A stretch of 64,000 nucleotides of DNA, from contig JABIWH010000006.1 in the NCBI GenBank assembly GCA_018701215.1, forward strand, positions 1-64,000. The letters run 5' to 3'. The notes under the pieces are model-generated. The model was not told where the DNA came from, did no database searches, and saw only the letters and a program-made list of their open reading frames with translations. This document shows positions 54,055 to 62,749 of the stretch, in pieces. Source of the stretch: Rhodospirillaceae bacterium. Lineage in GTDB: Bacteria; Pseudomonadota; Alphaproteobacteria; GCA-2731375. Position 1 is the stretch's first letter. Every line of letters begins with the position of its first letter. Both the position numbers and the translations under genes were made by a program.

Positions 54055-54703
54055 AGTGTCGGGGCGGCGGCAGACCGGGCATATGATCAGCCAGAATAGC
54101 GCGGAAAGAGGGGCGGGATTTCACCCGCGCGTACCATTCCTTGGCGCTGGGGTACTGTTCCCATGGCACATCGCCGAGATAATCCAGGCACGAGAGATGC
54201 GCCGCGGCGGTGATATCGGCCAGGGAGAAGGTCTCGCCGCCAATATAGTTTCGCCGCTCCACCAGATAGCTGATGTAGTCCAGGTGATAGCCGATATTCT
54301 GCCGTCCGGCGCGGATCAGGTCGGAGCGCGGCTCGCCCATGCCCATGAAGCGTTTGAGCAATTTTTCCCGCAATAGAAAGTCCGTGACCTCGTCATAAAA
54401 CTTACCATCGAACCAAGCGATCAGACGGCGGCATTCAGCCCGGTCCAGCGGCTCTTTTCCCAGCAGGTTGGGTTCGGGCTGACAATCTTCCAGATACTCG
54501 ACGATGGCCTGGCTGTCGGCCAGGATGGTGCCGTCGGGCTCGCTCAATACGGGCACCTGACCGGCGGCATTCAGAGCGAGAAACTCTGGCCGGCGGTTCC
54601 AGTACTTCTCCACCACCAGCTCAACATCCATGCCTTTTTCATACAAGGCGATGCGCACCTTGCGGGAAAACGGCGACAGCCAGAAATGGTACAGAATGCG
54701 CAT
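54035..54703 (-). CDS. fzlA: GST-like FtsZ-binding protein FzlA
   Basis: 222 residues with a thioredoxin-like N-domain (MRILYHFWLSPFSRKVRIAL) and a helical C-domain. SLADITAAAHLSCLDYLGDV near residue 162, VKSRPSFRAILAD near 195 and the C-terminal HYADLDF tail match Caulobacter FzlA, which bundles FtsZ and activates constriction. FzlA has no known GST activity. The pairing with queG is the usual alphaproteobacterial order. Confidence 0.85.
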   Translation of the reverse strand: MRILYHFWLSPFSRKVRIALYEKGMDVELVVEKYWNRRPEFLALNAAGQVPVLSEPDGTILADSQAIVEYLEDCQPEPNLLGKEPLDRAECRRLIAWFDGKFYDEVTDFLLREKLLKRFMGMGEPRSDLIRAGRQNIGYHLDYISYLVERRNYIGGETFSLADITAAAHLSCLDYLGDVPWEQYPSAKEWYARVKSRPSFRAILADHMPGLPPPRHYADLDF

Positions 54704-54767
54704 ATGTTCAGTCTACTGGTTGCTCTTGCTTTCACATAGCATGGGGCCTCGGCTCAAGGGAACCGCA

Positions 54768-55745
54768 CTAATTCATTGTGAAGACCAACTTGCCAATTAC
54801 CTTGCGGTCCATCAACAGGTGCATACCTTCCACCGCCCTTTCGAACGGCAAGGTGTGGGAGACATAAGGGTGCAGCTTGCCCGCATTGGCCAGAGCCAAA
54901 ATTTCCGCCAGTTCTCGGTCGCCAGCGTCAGGATCATTGCGCCGGGCCTCGCCCGCCCGGCAGCCCATGATGGTCAGACCCTTGATCAAGGCGTAGTTCA
55001 ACGGCAGCTCTGGTATCCGGCCCGAAGTAAAACCAAGCGAGACCAACCGCCCGTGCCAGGCCATGCAGCGCAGGGATTGATCGAAGACATCGCCGCCGAC
55101 CGGATCATAGACCAGGTTGACGCCCTTGCCCCCGGTGATCTCCTTGACCTCGTTTCGGAATTCACCCTTTTGGTAATTGATCACGTGATCAGCGCCATAA
55201 TCGCGCACAACCTCCAACTTGCCGTCATCGCCGCCCGTGCCGATGATCTTGGCACCATGCAACTTGGCGAGTTCCACCGCCGCCAGGCCGACACCGCCCG
55301 TGGCGCCATTGATCAGAACCCATTCGCCCTGGCGCAACCCGCCACGTTGAAACAGGCAATGATAGGCGGTGAAATAGGTCACCCTGAAGGCGGCGGCGGT
55401 AACATCATCGAACGGGTCGGGCGTGGGGATCAGCAGGCTGGCATCCGCCACCGCCTGCTCGGCAAAGCCACCGGGACGGACGGACATCATGACCCGGTCA
55501 CCGGGCGCGACATTGCTGACATCCGGGGCGACTTCGATCACCTCGCCCGCGGTTTCAAAACCGGCAATAAAAGGCAGGGTTGGTTTGTGCTGATAGACGC
55601 CTTCAACAGTCAGGATATCGGGGAAGTTCAGGCCGGCCGCGTTGATTTTTACCCGCGCCTGGCCGGGTCCCATTTCAGGTTCCGGCAATTCCTCCAGGCG
55701 CAGCACCGAAGGCGCGCCCAGTTCGCGGCAAACAATGGCTTTCAT
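54768..55745 (-). CDS. Zinc-independent MDR family quinone/NADPH oxidoreductase
   Basis: 325 residues. The NADPH motif VLINGATGGVGLAAVELAKLHGAKIIGTGG near residue 143 and FPDILTVEGVYQHKPTLPFIAGFETAG near 35 mark the QOR branch of medium-chain dehydrogenases; no zinc-binding cysteines are present. It would reduce quinones or enones with NADPH. Ten bp upstream of it on the same strand ends the phosphatase gene, so the two may be co-transcribed. Confidence 0.88.
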   Translation of the reverse strand: MKAIVCRELGAPSVLRLEELPEPEMGPGQARVKINAAGLNFPDILTVEGVYQHKPTLPFIAGFETAGEVIEVAPDVSNVAPGDRVMMSVRPGGFAEQAVADASLLIPTPDPFDDVTAAAFRVTYFTAYHCLFQRGGLRQGEWVLINGATGGVGLAAVELAKLHGAKIIGTGGDDGKLEVVRDYGADHVINYQKGEFRNEVKEITGGKGVNLVYDPVGGDVFDQSLRCMAWHGRLVSLGFTSGRIPELPLNYALIKGLTIMGCRAGEARRNDPDAGDRELAEILALANAGKLHPYVSHTLPFERAVEGMHLLMDRKVIGKLVFTMN

Positions 55746-55755
55746 AACCTGTTCC

Positions 55756-56286
55756 CTACAATGTCAGTGACAGTTCCACCAATGGTGTGCCGCCGCCCTC
55801 GTACGATCCCTGGCCAATGGCGTCCACCGCCTCGACCAAGCGGTTGTCCGTTTTCAGCAGACGGTCGGCAATGGCGACGATGCGGCGGTTCGGCTTGGCG
55901 TGCGGCGCGGCCCGGCGCAGGGCCTGGGCCGCTTCCATCTCGCGCCCCGGATTATACTGGCAGAGAATGGTCAGAGCGGCGGCGGTGGAACGGCTGACGC
56001 CAGCGTAACAATGTACGATCATGGGACCTTGCCTGTCCCAGGAACTGGAAAAATCCAACAGCGCCTCTACATGCTCCATGGTTGGGGCAATATCGCCGGC
56101 AAATGAGGCCGGCACATCATCGACCTCTATATGGAGATGCCGCGCCGGGTCTATGCCGTCGGGCGTGTCCGGCACCCCTTCGATGCCCAGCAAGGACAGA
56201 ATATGCGTGGCGCCCAGTTCCACGGCACGGGCCTCCATAGTACGCCAGGAAGAGATATACAGCACGTTTTGGCCTCCATTAACCAT
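55756..56286 (-). CDS. Dual-specificity/protein tyrosine phosphatase-like protein
   Basis: 176 residues. The P-loop is VHCYAGVSRSTAAALTIL near residue 92 (HCx5R, followed by ST), and HIEVDDVP near 53 is the general-acid region. The fold is that of cysteine phosphatases; the substrate, protein or phosphoinositide-like, is unknown. The N-terminus VLYISSWRTMEARAVELGATHILSLLG is typical of the family. Confidence 0.85.
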   Translation of the reverse strand: MVNGGQNVLYISSWRTMEARAVELGATHILSLLGIEGVPDTPDGIDPARHLHIEVDDVPASFAGDIAPTMEHVEALLDFSSSWDRQGPMIVHCYAGVSRSTAAALTILCQYNPGREMEAAQALRRAAPHAKPNRRIVAIADRLLKTDNRLVEAVDAIGQGSYEGGGTPLVELSLTL

Positions 56287-56358
56287 TGCCGCTCAGATTT
56301 TCTTAATCCGGCGGCACTATATTAACCGCAGTCGCAACCATTTGCGGGGAGTATATTG

Positions 56359-56517
56359 ATGACTGGTTCGCTCGAACATTACCAAGGCTTGGCGCAAAAC
56401 CTGATCGAAAGTCTAGGCTATGAACAGGCGCTGTATGTGGCCAATCAATATGCCTGGTACGGCGTGGCCGAAGAGATCCACCGCTTGAGCGGCGACGACG
56501 GCCACGTGGTGCATTAA
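56359..56517 (+). CDS. Small ORF of 52 residues
   Basis: ATG at 56359 with GGGGAG eight bases upstream and stop TAA at 56515-56517. The product is amphipathic and acidic, with SLEHYQGLAQNLIESLGYEQ and YVANQYAWYGVAEEIHRL helices, with no membrane segment or signal peptide. Divergent from the phosphatase gene. The last 14 bases, including the stop, are the first unit of a tandem repeat. No family recognised; the strong ribosome site and clean codon use support a real gene. Confidence 0.7.
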   Translation: MTGSLEHYQGLAQNLIESLGYEQALYVANQYAWYGVAEEIHRLSGDDGHVVH

Positions 56518-56559
56518 ATTTGGTACGCTAAACGTGGCGCACCAAACGTGATGCACTAA
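56504..56559. repeat. Four imperfect 14-bp tandem repeats at a gene end
   Basis: Units at 56504-56517, 56518-56531, 56532-56545 and 56546-56559. All end in AA and follow the pattern acGTGgtGCacTAA with two to six changes per unit. The first unit contains the stop codon of the 52-residue ORF, and later units end TAA or CAA. Confidence 0.75.
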
Positions 56560-56565
56560 AGCGGC

Positions 56566-58095
56566 TTAAGCCAAGCCCAGCTTTTCGGCCAATCCGATCC
56601 GCTGCAGTTTGCCCGTCGCCCCTTTGGGAATTTCGTCGAGGAAAAGCACTTTCCGCGGCACCTTGAAATCAGCCAGGCGTTTGCCGACAAATTCACGCAA
56701 TTCCGCCTCCGTAACCTCCGCGCCCTCGGCCAGAACCACGGCGGCGCCTACATCCTCGCCCAAACGGTCATGCGGCACCGCAAAGGTAACCACCTGTCCG
56801 ACACTTGGGTGATCCAGAAGAACCTCGTCAACCTCGCGCGGGCTGATTTTCTCGCCGCCACGATTGATGATTTCCTTCAACCGGCCCGTCAAGGTGAGAT
56901 AGCCGCCAGCGTCCAAGGTGCCTTGATCACCGGTGCGAAACCAGCCGTTGGTGAAGGCGGTGGCGTTGGCCGCCGGGTTTTCGATGTAGCCATCGGTAAC
57001 GTTGGGGCCACGGATGACGATTTCACCAACCGCGCCGGTGGGCAGCAGTTCGCCATTCTCCTCTGACATGATGCCGATCTCGGGCCCCGCCGCCAGCCCG
57101 ACACAGCCGGCCCGGCGTTCGGCGGGCGGCAACGGGTTCGAGGCCATTTGATGGGCCGCCTCGGTCATGCCATAGGCTTCGATCACGGGAAGAGCGAAAG
57201 TCTCCTCCAAGGACGCCATGACCTGGGGCGGCAGGGAAGCGGATGAGGAACGGATCAGCCGCAGTTTCGAACGCTGCAAGCTCTCCGTATTGCGTGGCGC
57301 CCGGGCCAGGATGGCCTGATGCATGGTCGGCACCGCCGTGTACCAGCTCGGTTCCACCTCATCCATCCATTGGAAAAAGCGCAGGGCATTGAAACCCGGC
57401 GTGCAGTAGACCCCGGCACCCGCCGCCAGCGAGGACAACACAGCGGCGATCAAACCGTGAATATGAAACAACGGCATGATGTTGAGGCAACGGTCATCGG
57501 CGCTGAGCGCCAGAGAGGCGCCGATATGGCGGGCCGAGGCGCAGATATTGCCCTGGCTTAACGGCACCATTTTTGGCCTCGACGTCGTGCCCGAAGTGTG
57601 CAGGACCAAGGCCGCGTCACCACTATCGGCAAAACCACCCGATTTGGCCGGTTCCACCACTCCCTGACGACCGGCCAATTTAAAGCCGCCCGCGACGCCA
57701 TTGGGATCGGCCACCAATTCCAGCACATCGATACCACGGCGTTCGGCAACCGCCCGCGCCGGTGTCTCCACGCCTTGCTGGACGATCAGGGCACGGGCCT
57801 GGAGGTCGTCGAGATAAAAGTCGAATTCGTCTTCCCGGTAAGCCGGGTTCAACGGCGCGGTCACCGCCCCGGTGCCCACCGCAACAAAGGCAGCGGCCAT
57901 CTCCGGACCATTGGGCAGAACGATCGCCACCCGGTCGCCACGGCCAATGCCTTTGCCATTCAGGCTGGCGACCACTTCCGATGACAGCAGACGCAAAGCA
58001 GCGAAACTCATTGGCGCCCGCCCGGGCGCCCCGATTGCCGTGGCGTCATCCGCGCCAACGGCAAGTAGATCAATCATGCATGTGACTTGGTTCAT
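56566..58095 (-). CDS. AMP-forming acyl-CoA synthetase
   Basis: About 509 residues of the ANL superfamily: LVLHTSGTTSRPKMVPLSQG near 160, YGMTEAAHQMASNPLP near 305, GWFRTGDQGTLDAGGYLTLTGRLKEIINRGGEKISP near 380 and the Lys region PKGATGKLQR near 490. The 'oxalate/benzoate-CoA ligase-like' branch is plausible, though the acid cannot be assigned. Starts at 58095, 58077 or 58122 are all possible and none has a good ribosome site. Confidence 0.88.
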   Translation of the reverse strand: MNQVTCMIDLLAVGADDATAIGAPGRAPMSFAALRLLSSEVVASLNGKGIGRGDRVAIVLPNGPEMAAAFVAVGTGAVTAPLNPAYREDEFDFYLDDLQARALIVQQGVETPARAVAERRGIDVLELVADPNGVAGGFKLAGRQGVVEPAKSGGFADSGDAALVLHTSGTTSRPKMVPLSQGNICASARHIGASLALSADDRCLNIMPLFHIHGLIAAVLSSLAAGAGVYCTPGFNALRFFQWMDEVEPSWYTAVPTMHQAILARAPRNTESLQRSKLRLIRSSSASLPPQVMASLEETFALPVIEAYGMTEAAHQMASNPLPPAERRAGCVGLAAGPEIGIMSEENGELLPTGAVGEIVIRGPNVTDGYIENPAANATAFTNGWFRTGDQGTLDAGGYLTLTGRLKEIINRGGEKISPREVDEVLLDHPSVGQVVTFAVPHDRLGEDVGAAVVLAEGAEVTEAELREFVGKRLADFKVPRKVLFLDEIPKGATGKLQRIGLAEKLGLA

Positions 58096-58183
58096 GGCCG
58101 GATCATATAGCATGGCCGGCAAGCATAGCCACCACGATCGACGCCGAAATCAACACCGCGGCGCGTATCCGTTCAAAAAGATG

Positions 58184-58627
58184 CTAAATGACCAGTTCCC
58201 GAGGCCGCACGGGGCCGAGAATTCTGGCCTCGTCATCACTGGCCAGAAGATAGGCGTCCGTCACCGCTTCGTGCTTGTCGCGGATCGCCCTGTCCTGGCC
58301 CAGGGTGTGTTCGGATGCGCTGTCGGGCAAGCCTTCCTGTGCAATTTGTTGCGCCAGGAAGGGCACGAATGGTTGCGGCCGCCGGGTCCTCGGCTCAACC
58401 GAATGCCGATCCACAATGGGCTGTTCAACCACACTGACCGGAACCGCACGCAAGTGAGGCACTTGACGCCGGACCTGTTGTTCTTGTTCCTTGGTGGCGA
58501 ACTGGCTGCCGGATTGCCGGGCCATTTCCCGGTCATCAATACGCTGGGGCGCACGCACAGGCGCTACGTCGCCTGACCCATGGGCCATGCGTGCGTAGAC
58601 AGTTGCTGCTGCCCCAATGCTCGTCAA
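58184..58627 (-). CDS. Hypothetical protein of 147 residues
   Basis: TTG at 58627 with GGAGAG six bases upstream. The protein is soluble and rich in Arg, Gln and Pro, with no catalytic motif. The C-terminal part RPQPFVPFLAQQIAQEGLPD followed by DAYLLASDDEARIL resembles the tail of short, poorly characterised alphaproteobacterial proteins (from memory; no family name). A frame open to 58675 exists but lacks a site. The gene is alone between an acyl-CoA ligase and the VUT gene. Confidence 0.55.
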   Translation of the reverse strand: MTSIGAAATVYARMAHGSGDVAPVRAPQRIDDREMARQSGSQFATKEQEQQVRRQVPHLRAVPVSVVEQPIVDRHSVEPRTRRPQPFVPFLAQQIAQEGLPDSASEHTLGQDRAIRDKHEAVTDAYLLASDDEARILGPVRPRELVI

Positions 58628-58792
58628 AACGTGCTCTCCAGTACCGGCTGGACAAAAAATCCAGCGGAAAACCAACGAATTACATAATCGGGACTACCCC
58701 GAAGTTACATGGCTTGGAATATAGACAAAAAAAAGGCGTCTAGTCAACACTTTTGGCTGTTTTCAGCCCTACCAGCCATGACGTCAGCCGCC

Positions 58793-59347
58793 CTATGCGG
58801 CCTGCACACCACGCCGCTGGTCCCAAGAGCGTAACCACCAGATCACCGGAATGGACAGCAGGATCACCCAGGACTTGCCGATAATCTGACCCGAGAGATA
58901 ATCCAGGCTGCCAAAGGCGAGTTGCAGAAACAACAGGCTGTCGATAACCAGGCCAACCAGGCCGGATGCCACCACGGCGAGGACCAGGCGGCGGCGTTGC
59001 AAAGGTGTATAAACCGCAAAATCAGCCAGTTCCGACAGCAGAAAGGCAACACCAGAGGCCAGAACCAAGGCCGGCGGCGCCAGCAGGGCGGAAAGTGCGG
59101 CTCCCGCCAATATGGCGCCAATGGCCCAGAGCGCGCCCAGGCGCCGTTGCACCAAATCGCGCAGCACCAATGCCAGACCGATCATCAACACACCGCTTGG
59201 CGCCATGATGCCCGGCGCCACCGGGATCAGACAGGGGCCATTTGGTGGGCAAACCGTGCCAAGATGGCCCAGCATCCAGTTCGCGGCCGGAATACACAAG
59301 GCGAAGGCGATAAGGTAGACATAGCCCTCTAATTTGGTGGTCTGCAT
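58793..59347 (-). CDS. VUT/YhhQ-type vitamin-uptake-like membrane transporter
   Basis: 184 residues, six membrane segments. SGVLMIGLALVLRDLVQRRLG near residue 52, SELADFAVYTPLQRRR near 104 and SGLVGLVIDSLLFLQLAF near 130 are the DUF165/VUT signature. Characterised members import queuosine precursors; with queG 4.7 kb away such a role is plausible but not shown. Confidence 0.88.
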   Translation of the reverse strand: MQTTKLEGYVYLIAFALCIPAANWMLGHLGTVCPPNGPCLIPVAPGIMAPSGVLMIGLALVLRDLVQRRLGALWAIGAILAGAALSALLAPPALVLASGVAFLLSELADFAVYTPLQRRRLVLAVVASGLVGLVIDSLLFLQLAFGSLDYLSGQIIGKSWVILLSIPVIWWLRSWDQRRGVQAA

Positions 59348-59397
59348 GTCGGCTCGTTCATTGGTGAATAGCGTGGGCGATGCCTAACGCATCATTG

Positions 59398-59434
59398 CAA
59401 AAAAGAAAAGGGCCGCCGGAAATTCCGGCGGCCC
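59398..59434 (-). terminator. Intrinsic terminator after LIV system 2 binding protein
   Basis: On the minus strand a 12-bp stem (59434-59423 with 59421-59410), a one-base core that will open to a small loop, then TTTTCTTTTTT. It lies 26 bp past the binding-protein stop and should end the LIV system 2 transcript. Confidence 0.9.
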
Positions 59435-59460
59435 AAATTCGTCTGGATACTTATCTAGCG

Positions 59461-60666
59461 TTATTCGGTTTCGGCGCTGATCAGCGGACCAAAGCGAACC
59501 GAACGCGTGCCGTCAAAGCGGGTCATCTGCATCTGCTCCAGCGGATAGAAATCCGTCGGGGAGGTGTCGGCATACATACCCGGCAGCAGCATGGGAAGGT
59601 GGACTTCCTTCAAGCTGGAAGCCTGCTTCATGATATTTTCCCGGCTGAGATCGTTACCGGCTTTCTTCAGCACCTCAATCATGGTGTGACAGACGGCATA
59701 ACCATAGGCGTTCATCTTGTTAGATTTATCGCCACCAGGATAATACTTGTCCATCCAGGCGCGCCAGGCGTTGGTTTCGGGATCATCTTTCCATTCCGGA
59801 TCGTTGGGATCCTTATAGAAATCCACCGAAATAATGCCCTTGGCTTTTTCCAAACCGGCCGGCTTGTAGGTCGAGGCGATCGAGGCCGCGACATCGTTCA
59901 GGATATGGGCTGGCTTCCAACCGATGGCATGCATCTTCTTGATTGCCTGCGCCGCGAATTTCGGGATCGAGATGTTGACGAAAACATCCGCACCGGAACC
60001 CGCGAGAGCTATGATCTGGCTATCAATAGTCGGATCAGTAACTTCATAAGTTTCCTGTTTGACCACCTGTTTGGCGTATTTGTCACCCATGGCGCGTTTC
60101 ATGCCGATGACATAATCCTTGCCGTAGTCATCGTTCTGGTACATCACCGCGACCTTGCCCTGCGGATAATTCTGCAGGATGTAGTTGCCGAAGATGGCGC
60201 CAACGGTCTGATAGTTGGGCTGCCAGCCCATGGTCCATGGGAATTTTTTCGGCTGACCCCATTTGGTGGCGCCGGTGGCCACGAACAGATGCGGCACTTG
60301 CTTCTTGTTCATGTAGCGGTGCACGGCGGAATTGGTCGGCGTGCCCAGGGTCTGGAAGGTAAACGCGACTTTCTCACGCTCGACCAGCTTGCGGATTTGT
60401 TCCTTGGTCTTGGGCGGTGAATAACCGTCGTCGAGGCTGATCCATTTGATCTTGCGGCCGTTGATGCCGCCCGTATCGTTGACCCAATTCCAGCAGGCGC
60501 CGATGGACTTGCCAATGGTGCCATAAGAAGATGCCGGCCCGGAATATGGATTGGTATTACCAATTTTGATTTCCGTGCTGGTAACGCCGGGTGCGTTGCC
60601 CGCGATCGCGGCCCCCGCCCACATAGTCGCCGCGACGGCGGCTGTTGCGACATGTAAAGTTTTCAT
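59461..60666 (-). CDS. Branched-chain-amino-acid-type ABC substrate-binding protein (LIV system 2)
   Basis: 401-residue periplasmic protein with signal peptide 1-22 (cleavage after IAG). GVTSTEIKIGNTNPYSGPASSYGTIGKSI near residue 27 and VAVMYQNDDYGKDYVIGMKRAM near 175 are type I binding-protein features. Similar proteins bind amino acids, aromatic acids or amides. Last gene of its operon on the minus strand, after a 136 bp gap that carries tandem repeats. Confidence 0.92.
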   Translation of the reverse strand: MKTLHVATAAVAATMWAGAAIAGNAPGVTSTEIKIGNTNPYSGPASSYGTIGKSIGACWNWVNDTGGINGRKIKWISLDDGYSPPKTKEQIRKLVEREKVAFTFQTLGTPTNSAVHRYMNKKQVPHLFVATGATKWGQPKKFPWTMGWQPNYQTVGAIFGNYILQNYPQGKVAVMYQNDDYGKDYVIGMKRAMGDKYAKQVVKQETYEVTDPTIDSQIIALAGSGADVFVNISIPKFAAQAIKKMHAIGWKPAHILNDVAASIASTYKPAGLEKAKGIISVDFYKDPNDPEWKDDPETNAWRAWMDKYYPGGDKSNKMNAYGYAVCHTMIEVLKKAGNDLSRENIMKQASSLKEVHLPMLLPGMYADTSPTDFYPLEQMQMTRFDGTRSVRFGPLISAETE

Positions 60667-60746
60667 TTTTTGCTCCCTATTTTAAACAATTTCAATTTCT
60701 TACCCCAAAAAACAAACAATAGCGTCCGTTTGTCATTTGGTCACTT

Positions 60747-60816
60747 CTAAATCCCTGGTTCTACGTTCCGGGTTCTAAATTCCTAGTTCCAAATTCCGGG
60801 TGCTAAATTCCGGGCC
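60747..60816. repeat. Five imperfect 14-bp tandem repeats at LivM gene end
   Basis: Units at 60747-60760, 60761-60774, 60775-60788, 60789-60802 and 60803-60816; plus-strand consensus ctaaattccgggtt. The last unit includes the LivM stop codon (60803-60805), and three of the other four units carry a matching TAG on the minus strand. 14 is not a multiple of three, so these are not coding duplications. Confidence 0.85.
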
Positions 60817-61858
60817 GTGAATAGCGCGCCACGAACCAGCGGACAAAGCCCGCCAAGCCATTTGGCATAACATAAACGGCAAAGATCAAGAAACAGCCAA
60901 AGGCAACACCGATCAAAGCCTTTGCACTGGGATCATCGCCAAAGACCTGGCCAATCAAGGCTTCCGAAATATTCGGCACATAGAGGATGAAAAGTCCGCC
61001 GACGATCGCAGCCGGTATCGAACCCAATCCGCCGATCACCATGCCGACCAATAACCAGACTGACAGGAAAAAGGTGAAGCTATCCGGCGCCACGAACTCC
61101 GCCACCGCGGCGCCCAATGCGCCCGCGATACCGGTGTAAAAGCCGCTAACGCCAAAGGTCACGGATTTATACAACGAGGTGTTGATACCCATTGTTCTGG
61201 CGGCCAGGGGATTGTCCCGAATGGCCATTATCGCCCGGCCCGTCCGGCCACGGGTCAAATTCCATGCCCCGACAACCAACAAAGCGCCGCATACAAGCAC
61301 GACGAAATACAGCCATTGGTCGCCACCAAGAAATTCGATCGGAGAATCGGGCTTGAACAAATCGATGCCCTGGACACCGCCGGTGAAACCTTCGAAATGC
61401 TCGTAACGCAATAGCTGCGGCGTCGCAACCGCCAAGGCGAACGTCGCCAGCGCCAGGAACAAACCCTCCAGCCGCAAGGCCGGCAAACCGAACAGGAACC
61501 CGCCGATGAAGCAGATGATGCCCGCCGGCAAGATCGTCCAATAGAAGGCAACCTCGTAGCGCTCAACCATGATGGCGGCGGTATAGGCCCCCAAGGCGTA
61601 GAAAGCGCTGTGACCAAGCGAGAACTGGCCGTTGAAGCCCGTCAGCAGGTTCAAACCCAATACGGCAATGGCGTAGACGAGGGCCTGGGTCAATTGGAAG
61701 ACCGTAAAACCCTCCACGACGAACGGCAGGACCAATGCGGCGGCGATCCCAATGACGGTCAGGTATAAATTCCACATCGGCAGCTTGATGCCGAACAGAA
61801 CGGCGGTGTGCGCCGGATTGGGCCGCATGGCCACGGACTTTGCATCGCTTAAAGCCAT
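60803..61858 (-). CDS. ABC permease, LivM type (LIV system 2)
   Basis: 351 residues with nine or ten membrane segments. GFNGQFSLGHSAFYALGAYTAAIMVE near residue 73 and AIRDNPLAARTMGINTSLYKS near 215 are the LivM core and coupling loop. The N-terminus is extended by about 25 residues. It starts 3 bp past the LivH stop. The end is embedded in the 14-bp repeat array. Confidence 0.92.
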   Translation of the reverse strand: MALSDAKSVAMRPNPAHTAVLFGIKLPMWNLYLTVIGIAAALVLPFVVEGFTVFQLTQALVYAIAVLGLNLLTGFNGQFSLGHSAFYALGAYTAAIMVERYEVAFYWTILPAGIICFIGGFLFGLPALRLEGLFLALATFALAVATPQLLRYEHFEGFTGGVQGIDLFKPDSPIEFLGGDQWLYFVVLVCGALLVVGAWNLTRGRTGRAIMAIRDNPLAARTMGINTSLYKSVTFGVSGFYTGIAGALGAAVAEFVAPDSFTFFLSVWLLVGMVIGGLGSIPAAIVGGLFILYVPNISEALIGQVFGDDPSAKALIGVAFGCFLIFAVYVMPNGLAGFVRWFVARYSRPGI

Positions 61859-61861
61859 GGC

Positions 61862-62734
61862 TCAGACCCTCTGCACTACGACCCGGCCAAAAAGGCCCGC
61901 CGGTCTAAACAACAACACCGCGACGATGACCACCAACGCAAAGGTCAGTTTCAACTCACTGCCGATCACATAGGTGCCGGCAAGGGCCTCTAAGACACCC
62001 ATCAGGAAGCCGCCGACAACGGCGCCGCCAGGCGAGGTCAGGCCGCCGACAACGGCGCCCGCGAAGCCGTACAGCAGAATGCCCAGCATCATGTTCGGCT
62101 CCAGGAAGACAACGGGGGCGATCATCATGCCGGCAACCGCGCCGACGGCGGCCGCCAGACCCCAGCCAAGGCCCAGCATCTTCTTGACCGAGATGCCAAC
62201 CAGGCGCGCGGATTCGGGCGATGCCGCGGCCGCCCGCATGGCAAGGCCGATCGGCGTGAAGCGGAAGAAGACATAGATCATTCCCAGCATGATCAGGGTT
62301 ATGCCAACGATCCCCACCTCATGCGGTCCGATAAGTTTGGTTTCGAACGGCAGCTCCGCCGGGAACGGGCTGGGGAATTCCTTAATCGTGAACTCCCAAA
62401 TGAAGCCGGCCATGGCATTGAAGATCAAGGTCAGGGCGATGAATACCACGACATGACTTAACGCCGGCGCATCATGGATCGGCGCGAAGATTATCCGCTC
62501 GATCGCCATGCCGCCAATAAAGGAAATCGCCAAACAGACCACAAAGGCGACCCAATATGGCGCGCCCCAGGCGATCAATTGCCAGGCAATAAAGGTAGAG
62601 AACATGGCCATTTCGCCCTGGGCGAAATTGAAATGGTCGATGGCCTGATAGATCATCACAACCGCCAGCGCCAAGGACGCATAGATGGCGCCATTCGCGA
62701 GACCGCTCAGAGTTTGTTGCAGAAACTGGTCCAT
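61862..62734 (-). CDS. ABC permease, LivH type (LIV system 2)
   Basis: 290 residues, eight membrane segments. HFNFAQGEMAMFSTFIAWQLI near residue 34 corresponds to the LivH start of the core and FGRVVVQRV ends the chain. The LivH coupling loop AAAASPESARLVGISVKKM is near 160. It starts 15 bp past the LivF stop. Confidence 0.92.
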   Translation of the reverse strand: MDQFLQQTLSGLANGAIYASLALAVVMIYQAIDHFNFAQGEMAMFSTFIAWQLIAWGAPYWVAFVVCLAISFIGGMAIERIIFAPIHDAPALSHVVVFIALTLIFNAMAGFIWEFTIKEFPSPFPAELPFETKLIGPHEVGIVGITLIMLGMIYVFFRFTPIGLAMRAAAASPESARLVGISVKKMLGLGWGLAAAVGAVAGMMIAPVVFLEPNMMLGILLYGFAGAVVGGLTSPGGAVVGGFLMGVLEALAGTYVIGSELKLTFALVVIVAVLLFRPAGLFGRVVVQRV

Positions 62735-62749
62735 ATCCGGGTAGGTCTC

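Noticed and set aside
58724..58760. GGCTG/CAGCC hairpin and separate T9 run downstream of the VUT gene
   Set aside because: The T tract is about 20 bases away from the stem, so it does not fit an intrinsic terminator.
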